A stretch of DNA of 64,000 nt from Yamagishiella unicocca (Eukaryota > Chlorophyta > Chlorophyceae > Chlamydomonadales > Volvocaceae). The DNA is taken from assembly GCA_003116995.1 (NCBI GenBank), contig BDSL01000079.1, positions 460,204 to 524,203 of the forward strand. Reading direction: 5' to 3'. The notes under the pieces were generated by a model. The model searched no databases. It was not told the origin of the DNA and was given only the letters and a program-made list of their open reading frames with translations. Below, one piece after another: positions 27,001 to 36,461 of the stretch; the first letter of the stretch is position 1; each line of letters opens with the position of its first letter. Position numbers and translations under genes: made by a program.

Positions 27001-27794
27001 TCATTAACGTGAGGGATGTATGGCGAGATAGGGATGTACCGGTACCCGCCGGGACGTTTAACTTGTAAAGTTGGCCACGATTGTGCGCTTTGGACTTGCA
27101 ATGGTATTACAAAAGCTGGGCCTCGAGGGAAATAATATTTGCGTGTATGCATGCATGTCTAGATTTGGGCAGCAGGCGACTCTGTAGCCCGTGTGGGCAG
27201 GTGTGGCTGAACTTTTGGACGGCATATGAAATCAATTACTTTGGCATACATTGGACATTGTGCAAAAACTTCGACAAGTGGTGAGATGTCAATATAGGAA
27301 AGGCTACATTACTCGCTTAAGTAAGGCTCAATCAACAGTATAAGCGATGTCCTCCTTTATCGAGTACAAGTGAACTGTCACCAACGCTCATCGGTCAGCC
27401 GATAAAGTGCAAATTCAGTCCACTGCTCAGACGCATGCATGCAGACCGTGCGTATATTATGTATGTATGCTTGTTGGCTTACCTCCTTCTTCTGCTCCTT
27501 AGTTTGAGGCTCCTGTTTTTGCAAGGTTCAACGTAGGACATTCGAAGTGCAATCATGAAACGTGCCGGGACGGGCGGCGGGCCCTTCGAGTTATTCGAGG
27601 AGAGGCAAATAAAGCAACGGAAGATATGTACAAACTCCTTGGGTGTTTGCCAATAGTTGCAGATTCCAAGGCATAAGCTAGATATTCAAAGCCCCACAAG
27701 GTATTAGCCGAGCGAACACGCCCATTGTTACTATTCGCACCTTGGGGGTGCCATCGGGGTTCAGCTCAATGGCCTTACAGCAGCCCGCGCCCAT
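6027..27794 (-). CDS. Giant ankyrin-repeat protein with lipidation motif, 58 exons, about 2,640 aa
   Basis: Function unknown; a large scaffold-type protein. Exons in transcription order: 27794-27741, 27512-27483, 26739-26610, 26259-26036, 25538-25441, 25025-24998, 24732-24622, 24311-24114, 23707-23597, 23457-23350, 23119-22969, 22439-22369, 22012-21836, 21660-21521, 21267-21081, 20811-20692, 20283-20169, 20051-19948, 19797-19720, 19471-19442, 19255-19014, 18842-18749, 18449-18175, 17975-17756, 17488-17023, 16796-16601, 16510-16420, 16287-16219, 16060-15873, 15641-15494, 15299-15240, 15128-14895 (or 14949), 14677-14595, 14434-14302, 14185-13859, 13720-13649, 13513-13424, 13220-13094, 12820-12725, 12361-12330, 12064-11955, 11759-11604, 11377-11275, 10937-10789, 10646-10566, 10436-10254, 10055-9937, 9693-9464, 9222-9149, 8934-8784, 8555-8475, 8228-8091, 7895-7758, 7548-7468, 7337-7087, 6811-6715, 6553-6404, 6143-6027. 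The sum is 7,917 nt, 2,638 codons plus TAG, with every junction in phase. The start ATG (27792-27794) is preceded directly by an in-frame TAA. Least certain: the exon-32 donor, the 19797 acceptor and the 25025 acceptor. Four introns have GC donors. The even phase fit argues for one gene rather than several. Confidence 0.88.
6995..7010. repeat. Two-unit interstitial telomere-type tract in an intron
   Basis: TAAAACCCTAAAACCC lies within the intron 6812-7086 of the ankyrin gene. It is exactly two units of CCCTAAAA, the Chlamydomonas-type telomere sequence, followed by a T run. Confidence 0.7.
7561..7592. repeat. 16-bp perfect tandem duplication in an intron
   Basis: AACCGTACGGCAACGC occurs twice head to tail in the intron upstream of exon 54. 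The core CCGTACGG is palindromic and related GTAC palindromes recur in other introns of this gene. Confidence 0.8.
7896..8090 (-). other. Probable GC-AG intron (ankyrin gene, intron 52)
   Basis: Donor CTG|GCAAGC after a helical stretch ending DNYL, phase 0, acceptor TTCAG at 7896-7900. Weaker than the others because the last exon bases are TG rather than AG. GT donors further upstream, such as AAC|GTGATG, are in phase 0 but would discard coding-looking sequence. Confidence 0.6.
10056..10253 (-). other. GC-AG intron (ankyrin gene, intron 46)
   Basis: Donor CGCAG|GCAAGC, close to the GC-AG consensus AG|GCAAGT, in phase 2. It joins GATGACAG|G on the acceptor side to restore an Arg codon and a continuous frame. 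Confidence 0.85.
13859..16060 (-). other. Ankyrin-repeat block 2 (exons 29-35, about residues 1307-1697)
   Basis: A second set of ankyrin-like units follows a non-repeat segment (exons 26-28). Examples are TSPLVYAVRLGRAKCVEVLLKY and ITPLSYAMF in exon 29, CIALHIAICQKKYDSVR plus ALLDLGSDPN across exons 33/34, and SPLHLSCRFGLPEITFLLIQ in exon 35. These are more diverged than block 1 and interrupted by helical inserts. The exon-32 donor is ambiguous: GTGAAG after 14895 keeps a coding-looking tail, while GTGAGC after 14949 is the stronger site; both are phase 0. Confidence 0.8.
16288..16419 (-). other. GC-AG intron (ankyrin gene, intron 27)
   Basis: Donor AAG|GCGAGT, the same hexamer as the GC donor in the GDH gene, phase 0 into the exon starting at 16287. 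The nearest GT (one codon later, GCGA|GT) is phase 1 and would break the frame. Confidence 0.8.
17023..20283 (-). other. Acidic and Ser-rich linker (exons 17-25, about residues 647-1187)
   Basis: Exons 18-23 are strongly acidic (Glu/Asp runs such as DEEDVEDEIWEA), and exons 24-25 are Ser/Arg/Pro-rich, likely disordered and phosphorylated. Exon 25 (466 nt, the longest) contains two related blocks with acidic dileucine signals, DDERAPLL and DEDEQAPLL, each preceded by an SRSQ/SFRFQ-type basic-aromatic stretch. Acidic [DE]xxxL[LI] motifs are endosomal/vacuolar sorting signals when exposed to cytosolic adaptors. Here that role is inference. Confidence 0.7.
23708..24113 (-). other. GC-AG intron (ankyrin gene, intron 8)
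   Basis: Donor AAG|GCAAGA at 24108-24116, acceptor AAACAG at 23708-23713. Joining gives ILFSK-GADPTS, a perfect ankyrin continuation in phase 0. No GT donor nearby keeps the phase. Confidence 0.85.
24739..24816. repeat. Short imperfect tandem repeat in an intron
   Basis: Repeated GGCATCCAG and GGCAATCAGACC units of about 12 bp in the intron upstream of exon 7, just before the TGTGGAG acceptor region. No coding potential is apparent. Confidence 0.6.
27741..27794 (-). other. Exon 1: N-terminal MGAGCC lipidation motif
   Basis: Eighteen codons beginning Met-Gly-Ala-Gly-Cys-Cys-Lys. Gly at position 2 followed by Cys residues is the classic arrangement for N-myristoylation with adjacent palmitoylation. 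That would tether the protein to a membrane (plasma membrane, flagellar or endosomal). Position 6 is Cys rather than the more common Ser/Thr, so myristoylation is plausible rather than certain. The in-frame TAA immediately upstream fixes the start. Confidence 0.7.
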
Positions 27795-28796
27795 TTAGTC
27801 GCAAACGGGCACACGGACGTCGCTCGTTCCCAAATGGGTACCAGTGAATACGCCTGGTCGGCAACAGAGCCGAGTAGTAGGAATGAAATGGCGAGTTCAA
27901 CCGCGTCGTCCGTTGCGCAAATTTATCCCGTGGCTAGCGAGAGCATTGAACAATAGCGGGCAAGAAATTATATTTCCATTACAGGAAAAATGCTGTATCG
28001 CGCTTAGATTGTCCGGACCAAATGTACTTCTCACCCACAATTGGGCCCACCTGGCTCGAAGGACGCTTGTAGCCTTTGCAAGCCGTAATCTTTTTAGCCC
28101 TCAGTTATGCAGCTTACTAAGTGCCACTAAGTTGGCATGGAATGAAGTGGCAAATTGCGACAACAAAAGATCTTGTTTATTACTTGGCTGACGAGGACGT
28201 AACCTGAATAGGTAACATTCACGAACACACCACTTCACAAAGCCACACTGGTCAAATTCAACTTAAATGCGGAGTTGTAATGTAATAGATCGTTGCACTC
28301 GGGGAATGGGACTTGGTCCGTTTTCCGCTCCCGTACTCCGTTCTCTGGTAGGTTGAGGTCCGTGCTTGTCCGTTCCAGGACCGACCGCTCCGTTCTGGTT
28401 CGTTATCCCAGGCTTGGAACGGAGAGCACCACTCCGTTTGCCAGCTAGGAGCGGTTCCCCTCCGTATCAAATTGACGTAAAAGGGGAGGCACTTTTGGCG
28501 TCACACCGGCGCCAAAGGGGCGCCCCTTAACTTCGCGTAACAAACACGATTCGGTGGTTATTGAAGAGCGAAATAATTGACTTGTGAACGCTGCGAAAAT
28601 CAAACTACAGTTCACCGGACCCTCAATTTGAGGAGAAGGAGAGGCACCGGCACCTGATCTCCACCCCTCTCCGTACCCCCCGAACACCATTACTCGATGT
28701 ATTCCAACAAAAAGTAGCTATACAACATCATAGTCACTAGCGCACATATGAAGGTTCGCGGCACGAAGTTGCAACGCTTGATGCACGTGATGCGAT
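27795..28796. other. Upstream region of the ankyrin gene, no gene seen
   Basis: About 1 kb of less GC-rich sequence between the ankyrin start codon and the next + strand reading frame. It should contain the ankyrin promoter. A weak TATA-like sequence on the - strand (reverse complement of ATTATATTT near 27966-27974) lies about 175 bp upstream of the ATG. Several CTCCGTTC-type stretches cluster at 28330-28440. I see no coding exon. Confidence 0.4.
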
Positions 28797-30152
28797 ATGA
28801 AGCTTACCTTCCCTGATCCCTTCGGAAAGAAACGCAAGCTCCCAAAGTGCCTTAGGGATATAAATCTTGTGGAGAAAGCACAGGCTGTTGGTTTGGGCGC
28901 GGGTCCTTCAAATGGGCGCGATGTGCAAGCGCGAGCGCAACCCCGAGCGCAACCCCCAGCAGCTGATGGACGCTTTACAACCAACCAAGCGCAAGAAGAG
29001 ATGGACGACCAGCGGGATGATTGGGTGTGGCCGGATGAGGACCCCGGTGGAGCCGCAGGGGATGATTCGACGCCACCCTCCCCCGTCACAGCTCCCACCT
29101 CGAACAACGCCGTTCGCAGCTGCACCTCCACTTGCTGCGCCGTCGTTCTCTTCGCCGTCCGAAGCCATCGCCACCCTAGCAGCTGCTGTGCCCTCCACCC
29201 TGAGCAGCGTCCGCAACGCCCTCTTCCTCCGCTTATTTTCGCAGTCTGCTGGCAGCGGCACTGTTGTTGCCACCGCCGCTGCCGTTGCCACCGCCGCTGC
29301 CGTTGCCACCGCCGCTGCCGTTGCCACCGCTGCTGCTGCTGCCACCGCCGCTGCTGCTGCTGCCACCGCCGCTGCTGCTGTTGCCGCCGCTGCTGCCACC
29401 GCCGCTGCTGCTGCTGCCACCGCCGCTGCTGCTGTCACCGCAGCAGCTTCCACAGCCGTCCCGATGGCATCCCGCGCCGATTGGTGCTGCAGCAGCGGCT
29501 GTGCGCTGTGCGCATAGGGCTGCCTGTTTCGGGGCTCGGCCCTCCGCTGGTGGCGGACAGCCATGCAAGCATGGCGCTGCTGCAGCGTGTAAGGGGCACG
29601 GAGCCCGAACAAGATGTAGGATCCGATGGCACGCCAGACCAGCAGCCCGGGCCGTACAGTACCCGCAGCAGCGGCTCACGCGTGCGGCTGCTAGCGCAAC
29701 GACACATTGGAGGGGCCGCCGCTGGTGATGCTGGCGCCGAGCATCGTGCCAGCACAGCTCCTGCCACTGTGGACACGTGCAGGGCGGTGGTGGCCAAGGA
29801 GGCGGAGCTGGAGCTGCGGCTGCTCAGGCGCTGCGCCAGGACGTCCACGCCCATGGCGGCGTCCGCGGCGGGGCGCGCGTCGAGGGTGTATCCAGCTGCG
29901 GCGATGGCGGCGGCGGCCGCCGCGCGAGCCGGCAGCAACAGGGCCCGGCGGCCTGTGCTGCTGTGGGCTGGCACGGAGGGTGAGGCTCATGCAGCTGAGG
30001 CCTGCAACCCGTCCAATCCTCTGCGGGTCGTGGCCCTTCCGGTTTTGGCCCTGCCAGTTGTGGCCCTGCCCGCCAGTTGCGGGCCTGTCAGTTGCTGCTC
30101 CGTCGGTTGTTGTGGCGTCGGTTGCGATGCCGCCGTTTGCTCCGCTCGTTGA
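28797..30152 (+). CDS. Unrecognised reading frame with Ala-type triplet repeat, possibly frame-disrupted
   Basis: Open for 451 codons from ATG at 28797 to TGA. The first ~110 residues (basic KKRKLPKCLRD, then acidic DWVWPDEDP) and the region after 29470 (e.g. VAKEAELELRLLRRCA) look protein-like in this frame. Between about 29090 and 29470 the protein-like reading is instead one frame over: PFAAAPPLAAPSFSSPSEA followed by poly-Ala/Val/Thr, whereas this frame reads improbable Cys-His-Arg runs. Two compensating frame changes, unseen introns or a decayed element could explain this. No family is recognised; a mobile-element ORF is possible because duplicated repeats begin 0.5 kb downstream. Confidence 0.35.
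   Translation: MKLTFPDPFGKKRKLPKCLRDINLVEKAQAVGLGAGPSNGRDVQARAQPRAQPPAADGRFTTNQAQEEMDDQRDDWVWPDEDPGGAAGDDSTPPSPVTAPTSNNAVRSCTSTCCAVVLFAVRSHRHPSSCCALHPEQRPQRPLPPLIFAVCWQRHCCCHRRCRCHRRCRCHRRCRCHRCCCCHRRCCCCHRRCCCCRRCCHRRCCCCHRRCCCHRSSFHSRPDGIPRRLVLQQRLCAVRIGLPVSGLGPPLVADSHASMALLQRVRGTEPEQDVGSDGTPDQQPGPYSTRSSGSRVRLLAQRHIGGAAAGDAGAEHRASTAPATVDTCRAVVAKEAELELRLLRRCARTSTPMAASAAGRASRVYPAAAMAAAAAARAGSNRARRPVLLWAGTEGEAHAAEACNPSNPLRVVALPVLALPVVALPASCGPVSCCSVGCCGVGCDAAVCSAR
29263..29452. repeat. GCC/GCT trinucleotide repeat tract
   Basis: Nearly pure GCC/GCT/GTT/ACC codon-like triplets, including several copies of an 18-bp unit (GTTGCCACCGCCGCTGCC). It encodes poly-Ala with Val/Thr in one + frame and Gly/Ser on the - strand, so all frames stay open and ORF length here is uninformative. 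Confidence 0.85.
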
Positions 30153-30680
30153 GCTGCCCCGTCGGTCGATCCCGCATTTGTGGCCCCGCCATAGCCAGCG
30201 AGCCAACCGCACTAACCATTGCGGCTGTCACGGGACGTTGCGACACAAGAATTCCGCAACGCTCCAGGTTTCATCACAGAACAAGAGCTCATGGTATTGT
30301 CGCGACAAATACTTGACCAGTGTAATGTCCCTGCTCTTCGCAAGGGTAGGAGCCTGGCGCCGCGGCTGCACGTCCCATGATGGCGACGCGCTGGACATGC
30401 CACCACAATTACTGGCGGTGAAAGAGTTCAATAAGTTACTACTTATATATGTACGTTTGTTAAATTTACAACGGCGCAGGCCGCTCATCTTTTGCGCAAG
30501 GTGTAGCAACATGGTCGCGGGGATAATCAGCGAGCGCAATACTGAAGTAAATTTAAACGCAAGTCATTATGTCACCTGCAGGAACTGAATGGAGGTGAGT
30601 GCCTATGAAAATTACCCTTTCCGTACATATGGAAATTCCCCCTTCCGTACGCCTAAGCTATGAAAATTGCTGCCGAAGAG
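30153..30680. other. Gap with no gene recognised
   Basis: About 0.5 kb between the preceding reading frame and the duplicated segment. TATGAAAATT occurs at 30603 and 30659 with TTCCGTAC motifs between. Nothing else is supported. Confidence 0.4.
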
Positions 30681-31153
30681 GAACGGATGATCCAACACCA
30701 CACATTAAATCAAATCATAAAGTCGTGTTGTATGTTGTCATGCGGTGCATGGAACCCGTTCTGGATTGCAACCGCCTTTCACTAGGCCTGTAAGTACAGC
30801 GTGCGGTGCTAGCCAGCCGGTATATCCTTCCTGCGGAGAGTGCCCCAGGCCAGTGCTTCCGTGGAGCGCAATCGCTCCAGGCCGGATTCATCCATCTTTA
30901 TGGGAGCAAGCTCCCAGCCGGGTTTCCAGCTAGCCGCGGTGTTGTAGGCTAAAGTCCAACTGCTGGAGGCGGTGAGAACTACCGTTAGGGAATCAGCAAG
31001 TGCAGAGGGTGGGCATCGGGCACTTAGGTCATCAATCCTCATCCGCCGGGGCCGCCGTTCCAATCCTCAGTTCAGCAATCCCAATCGGCCCTGCAAGAAT
31101 GGTTGCTTTTAGCTTTCCCTGTTTGCGTACACTGGCTGCCGCCCCGGGCGTCA

Positions 31154-31311
31154 CCAGAGGGTGGGCATCGGGCACTAATCCACTTGTCCGACAGTCACAG
31201 CGGATAAGTCATTTCCCCATACAAGGGCGGTTCCACTCCTCAGGTTGCCAATCCCAATCTACCACCGTGACCGACGCCTAAACTAATCCAGGGGGGGTGC
31301 CCACCCTCTGG
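31154..31311. repeat. 158-bp unit bounded by 14-bp perfect inverted repeats
   Basis: CCAGAGGGTGGGCA at 31154-31167 and its exact reverse complement at 31298-31311; the same pair sits at 41393-41406 and 41537-41550 in copy B. The left arm is part of a 22-bp sequence also present in direct orientation near 31003. This is MITE-like in size, but no flanking target duplication is evident. Confidence 0.5.
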
Positions 31312-32159
31312 CAAGTGTTTAAGAACACTGACTGAGCTGTAGCGGTACGACAGCCGGCTCAGTGGGTAACGACAGACACGACAGACCGTTAGACCCAATC
31401 ATCCAAACGATGCAGAGGCAGTCAGCCCAGAACAGATTCCCAATTGTGACAGGTTCACAGTCCCAGTCTGTAACGGCAGAGTTACAGCCTTCAGGGACGT
31501 ACGCCAGTAGTGTACGTCGAACAGGCAGAATTGGCGGGAAACAGATCGTTGTCGCCATCACGCTGAGTCCAGAGCGTGATACAACACGCCGAAACACCTT
31601 GACTAATAAATCGCGATACCCGCCCATCCTTGTGATTTACACGGTCCCCGCCTCCCCCCCCGGCACCTCCAGGTGATCGTGGCCACCCCCGGCACACAGC
31701 AGCGGCCAGCATGCGTTGTTTAGCCACTCAGGCACCAAGCAAGCGCCTTAGCCTAGATGATGCGCTGATAATGCGTGCAAACAGGCGTCGCTCAAATCTA
31801 AAAGACGCCCGAGCCAGTCGCTAGATACTAAATTTATTGTAAACCCATAGTCCAAATAGGTCCTTGACCCTAGCCGTAGGATCGTTCAGCGTACGTATTT
31901 CCCTTGTACAAGCAGTTGCGAGCTGCAGCTGCGGCGTGCGTGCGTGCACGCATTCCTCCTTACCCATTTCGACCATCCGCAAGCGGTCACGCCCACATGC
32001 GCATCAAAGCGGTCCTCATAAACCGTAAGAAAGAAACGAGGGCCGAGGCGGTGGAGTTTATTGGTCGAGTGCCGGGTACCGTAACCGGTACCGTAGCCCC
32101 CAAAGGCCAATAGCCAGGCTAGCCCCGCATCGTGAGCCCGCCAGACCCCACAGGTCGGC

Positions 32160-33189
32160 TCAGCCCCGCCTCCCCGCCCCCGCATTAAGCTCCACCCCTC
32201 GTCGAAACAGTTGGGTATGAAGCATTCGTACAACAGTCGCCGTACGGTAGACAGCATGTCCGCCGAGGCCGCCTCCTGCTTCCAGCCGCTGGGCACTGCC
32301 GCCACCGCCCCTCCATGGTGGGTCGGCGTCCTGGGAGTCCTGGGGTCTCCGGCCCCTCCGTGTCCTCATCCGCATCGTCGTCGTCGTCGTCGGGGATCTT
32401 CCAGTGGACGCTGGCCAATCGGTGCACAGCGCCGCTGCGGCCGCCCGCCCCCCGCTCCGGCCGCCGACCCTTCCCAGCTCGCCCGAGAGGGCCCTGCTGC
32501 TGGCGCTGTTGTGGCTGCTGTTGGCGCCGCCGGTGGTCCCCGCTGCGAACTCCGCGGCGTGGCCCAGCAGGAACTTGCCGGCGGCGGTGCGCAGAAGGAG
32601 CTCGACCCACTGGGAGCGCATCCGCGAGCTGCCGGGGGTGGGCTGCGGAGGGGAGGTGCGGGAGCGAGAGGGACCAGGGGCCAAGGGAGGAAGGGGGAGG
32701 GACCGTGGCGTTGGGGGGACTACTTGCGACTTGCGGGGTGGGGGGAAGCTGGGGAAGTGCTGAGTAGCCATGGCGGGCTGGGGTTGGGGTCGCGATTGTG
32801 TTTTTTGGGTTCGTGGCGGCTGGTGCCCACCCTGACGAGCTGGCACCACCTGCGTCACACGACGGCATCGCTACAGCGGTCCGCCTCAATACGGCGCTAC
32901 AGTTGCTGCTCGGTGGCCTCAGTGCACGAGTCTTGCTTGCAACCCTTCCCCCCTCCGGATTCGGCAGTCAGACCAGTCCCTCCCTTGACCCGCGACCACG
33001 TCATCCACGGCGGTGCGCAGTGCGACGCACCCTGGCCTCGCCGCTCGCCTTGTTGTCGTCCAGGGTGGCGGCCAGGAAGATGCGGTCCAGTTCGGCAGGC
33101 CCCAGGGACCGGCCGCCAGGCACCACCATGCCGCCGTCAGCGCCCGCCGCCGCCGCCGCCATCGCCGCCGGGTCTCCTCCCACGCCCGT
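32160..33189 (-). CDS. Unknown gene fragment, two exons, in copy A
   Basis: Exon 33189-33031 reads a Gly/Ala-rich start then [20 protein letters not shown], ending AGG|GTGCGT. Exon 32642-32160 follows a long pyrimidine tract and CCGCAG acceptor and reads [19 protein letters not shown], then [13 protein letters not shown] and Ser/Gly/Arg-rich sequence to a stop. Both junctions are phase 0. No family is recognised. Downstream, another frame reads [20 protein letters not shown], so the 3' structure may include a further intron or a frameshift. Upstream it abuts the Pro-type repeats, so it may be the tail of a hydroxyproline-rich protein gene. Confidence 0.4.
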
Positions 33190-36100
33190 CTGGTGGCTCG
33201 GGCGATGGCGGCTGCGGCGCCGGGCTGGGCGGCTCGGGCGATGGCGGCTGCGGCGCCGGCTAGGGGGCTCAGGCGATGGCGGCTGCGGTGAGGGCGGCGC
33301 CGGGCTGGGCGGATCGGGCGACGGCGGCTGTGGCGCGGGTGGCGCCGGGCTGAGCGGCTCGGGCGATGGCGGCTGCGGCCAGGGCGGCTCCGGGATGGGC
33401 GGCTCGGGCGCCGGGCTGGGCGACGGCGGCTGCGGCGCCGGGCTGGGCGACGGTGGCTGCGGCGCCGGGCTGGGCGACGGCGGCTGCGGCGCCGGGCTGG
33501 GCGACGGCGGCTGCGGCGCCGGGCTGGGCGGCTCGGGCGACGACGGCTGTGGCGCGGGCGGCGCCGGGCTGGGCGGCGAGGGCGACAGCGGCTGCGGCCA
33601 GGGCGGCTCCGGGATGGGCGGCGAGAGCGACGGCGGCCGCGGCTAGGGCAGCGCCGGCTACGGGGCTCAGGCGACGGCGGCTGCGGTGAGGGCGGCGCCG
33701 GGCTGGGCGACTCGGGCGATGGCGGCTGCGGCGGCTGCGGCGAGGGCGGCGCCGGGCTGGGCGGTGAGGGCGATGGCGGCTGCGGCGAGGGCGGCGCCGG
33801 CTTGGAGGCTCGGGCGCCGGCGGCTGCGGCGGCTGCGGCGCCGGGCTGGGCGGCTCGGGCGATGGCGGCTGCGGCGCCGAGCTGGGCGGCTCGGGCGATG
33901 GCGGCTGCGGCGGCTGCGGCGCGGGTGGCGCCGGGCTGAGCGGCTCGAGCGATGGCGGCTGCGGCCAGGGCGGCTCCGGGATGGGCGGCTCGGGCGCCGG
34001 GCTGGGCGACGGCGGCTGCGGCGCCGGGCTGGGCGACGGTGGCTGCGGCGCCGGGCTGGGCGACGGCGGCTGCGGCGCCGGGCTGGGCGACGGCGGCTGC
34101 GGCGCTGGGCTGGGCGGCTCGGGCGACGACGGCTGTGGCGCGGGCGGCGCCGAGCTGGGCGGCTCGGGCGATGGCGGCTGCGGCGGCTGCGGCGCGGGTG
34201 GCGCCGGGCTGAGCGGCTCGAGCGATGGCGGCTGCGGCCAGGGCGGCTCCGGGATGGGCGGCTCGGGCGCCGGGCTGGGCGACGGCGGCTGCGGCGCCGG
34301 GCTGGGCGACGGTGGCTGCGGCGCCGGGCTGGGCGACGGCGGCTGCGGCGCCGGGCTGGGCGACGGCGGCTGCGGCGCTGGGCTGGGCGGCTCGGGCGAC
34401 GACGGCTGTGGCGCGGGCGGCGCCGGGCTGGGCGGCGAGGGCGACAGCGGCTGCGGCCAGGGCGGCTCCGGGATGGGCGGCGAGAGCGACGGCGGCCGCG
34501 GCTAGGGCAGCGCCGGCTACGGGGCTCAGGCGACGGCGGCTGCGGTGAGGGCGGCGCCGGGCTGGGCGACTCGGGCGATGGCGGCTGCGGCGGCTGCGGC
34601 GAGGGCGGCGCCGGGCTGGGCGGTGAGGGCGATGGCGGCTGCGGCGAGGGCGGCGCCGGCTTGGAGGCTCGGGCGCCGGCGGCTGCGGCGGCTGCGGCGC
34701 CGGGCTGGGCGGCTCGGGCGATGGCGGCTGCGGCGCCGAGCTGGGCGGCTCGGGCGATGGCGGCTGCGGCGGCTGCGGCGCGGGTGGCGCCGGGCTGAGC
34801 GGCTCGAGCGATGGCGGCTGCGGCCAGGGCGGCTCCGGGATGGGCGGCTCGGGCGCCGGGCTGGGCGACGGCGGCTGCGGCGCCGGGCTGGGCGACGGTG
34901 GCTGCGGCGCCGGGCTGGGCGACGGCGGCTGCGGCGCCGGGCTGGGCGACGGCGGCTGCGGCGCCGGGCTGAGCGGCTCGAGCGATGGCGGCTGCGGCCA
35001 GGGCGGCTCCGGGATGGGCGGCTCGGGCGCCGGGCTGGGCGACGGCGGCTGCGGCGCCGGGCTGGGCGACGGTGGCTGCGGCGCCGGGCTGGGCGACGGC
35101 GGCTGCGGCGCCGGGCTGGGCGACGGCGGCTGCGGCGCTGGGCTGGGCGGCTCGGGCGACGACGGCTGTGGCGCGGGCGGCGCCGGGCTGGGCGGCGAGG
35201 GCGACAGCGGCTGCGGCCAGGGCGGCTCCGGGATGGGCGGCGAGAGCGACGGCGGCCGCGGCTAGGGCAGCGCCGGCTACGGGGCTCAGGCGACGGCGGC
35301 TGCGGTGAGGGCGGCGCCGGGCTGGGCGACTCGGGCGATAGCGGCTGCGGTAAGGGCGGCGCCGGCTAGGGGGCTCGGGCGCCGGCGGCTGCGGCGAGGG
35401 CGGCGCCGGCTTGGGGGCTTGGGCGCCGGCGGCTGCGGCGGCTGCGGTGCCGGGCTGGGCGGCTCGGGCGATGGCGGCTGCGGCGGCTGCGGCGAGGGCG
35501 GCGCCGGGCTGGGCGGTGAGGGCGATGGCGGCTGCGGCGAGGGCGGCGCCGGCTTGGGGGCTCGGGCGCCGGCGGCTGCGGCGGCTGCGGCGCCGGGCTG
35601 GGCGGCTCGGGCGCCGGCGGCTGCGGCACCGAGCTGGGCGGCTCGGGCGATGGCGGCTGCGGCGGCTGCGGCGAGGGCGGCGCCGGGCTGGGCGGTGAGG
35701 GCGATGGCGGCTGCGGCGATGGCGGCGCCGGCTTGGGGGCTCGGGCGCCGGCGGCTGCGGCGGCTGCGGCGCCGGGCTGGGCGGCTCGGGCGCCGGCGGC
35801 TGCGGCACCGAGCTGGGCGGCTCGGGCGATGGCGGCTGCGGCGGCTGCGGCGAGGGCGGCGCCGGGCTGGGCGTTGAGGGCGATGGCGGCTGCGGCGAGG
35901 GCGGCGCCGGCTTGGGGGCTCGGGCGCCGGCGGCTGCGGCGGCTGCGGCGCCGGGCTGGGCGGCTCGGGCGCCGGCGGCTGCGGCGCCGAGCTGGGCGGC
36001 TCGGGCGATGGCGGCTGCGGCGAGGGCGGCGCTGGGCTGGGCGGCTCGGGCGATGGCGGCTGCGGCGGCTGCGGCGAGGGCGGCGCCGGGCTGGGCGGTG

Positions 36101-36420
36101 AGGGCGATGGCGGCTGCGGCGAGGGCGGCGCCGGCTTGGGCGCTCGGGCGCCGGCGGCTGCGGCGGCTGCGGCGCCGGGCTGGGCGGCTCGGGCGACGGC
36201 GGCTGCGGCGCCGAGCTGGGCGGCTCGGGCGATGGCGGCTGCGGCGAGGGCGGCGCTGGGCTGGGCGGCTCGGGCGACTGCGGCTGTGGCGCCGGGCTGG
36301 GCGGCTCGGGCGACTGCGGCTGCGGCGCCGGGCTGGGCGGCTCGGGCGACGGCGGCTGCGGCGCCGGGCTGGGCGGCTCGGGCGACGGCGGCTGCGGTGA
36401 GGGCGGCGCCGGGCTGGGGA
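33190..36420. repeat. GC-rich minisatellite with SPxP/Gly/Ala coding potential and higher-order duplications
   Basis: Tandem units of about 36-45 bp built on GGCTCGGGCGATGGCGGCTG. On the - strand one frame reads [13 protein letters not shown], the hydroxyproline-rich (pherophorin/extensin-like) pattern; the other frames give Arg/His/Ser and Ala/Pro. On the + strand the frames read [12 protein letters not shown] or [10 protein letters not shown]. All frames lack stops for long distances, giving false ORFs of up to 713 codons. Unit lengths are not multiples of three, so the Pro frame turns into Arg then Ala every few hundred bases. Larger blocks recur: one landmark (CGAGAGCGACGGCGGCCGCG) is at 33622, 34481 and 35241, and 179-bp units run from about 35550. 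The coding strand is unresolved. Confidence 0.8.
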
Positions 36421-36461
36421 TCAAGCTGCCGTGACGCCGCCGCACGGCCGATGCCTCCGCG

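Larger units (their letters stand above)
30681..33290. repeat. Segmental duplication, copy A
   Basis: Near-identical, in direct orientation, to 40381-43285 (copy B), with scattered single-base differences. Homology starts at GAACGGATGATCC and ends inside the first unit of the GC-rich minisatellite. Relative to copy B it lacks the 530-bp SINE-like insertion (plus its 8-bp target duplication) and has about 160 extra bases at 32866-33027. It contains a 22-bp direct repeat, a short inverted repeat and a - strand exon pair (described separately). Confidence 0.9.

Noticed and set aside
29272..29455. Cys/His-rich zinc-finger domain in the 451-codon frame
   Set aside because: The CHRRC pattern is just TGC CAC CGC CGC read out of a GCC repeat in one frame; spacing is not that of a zinc finger.
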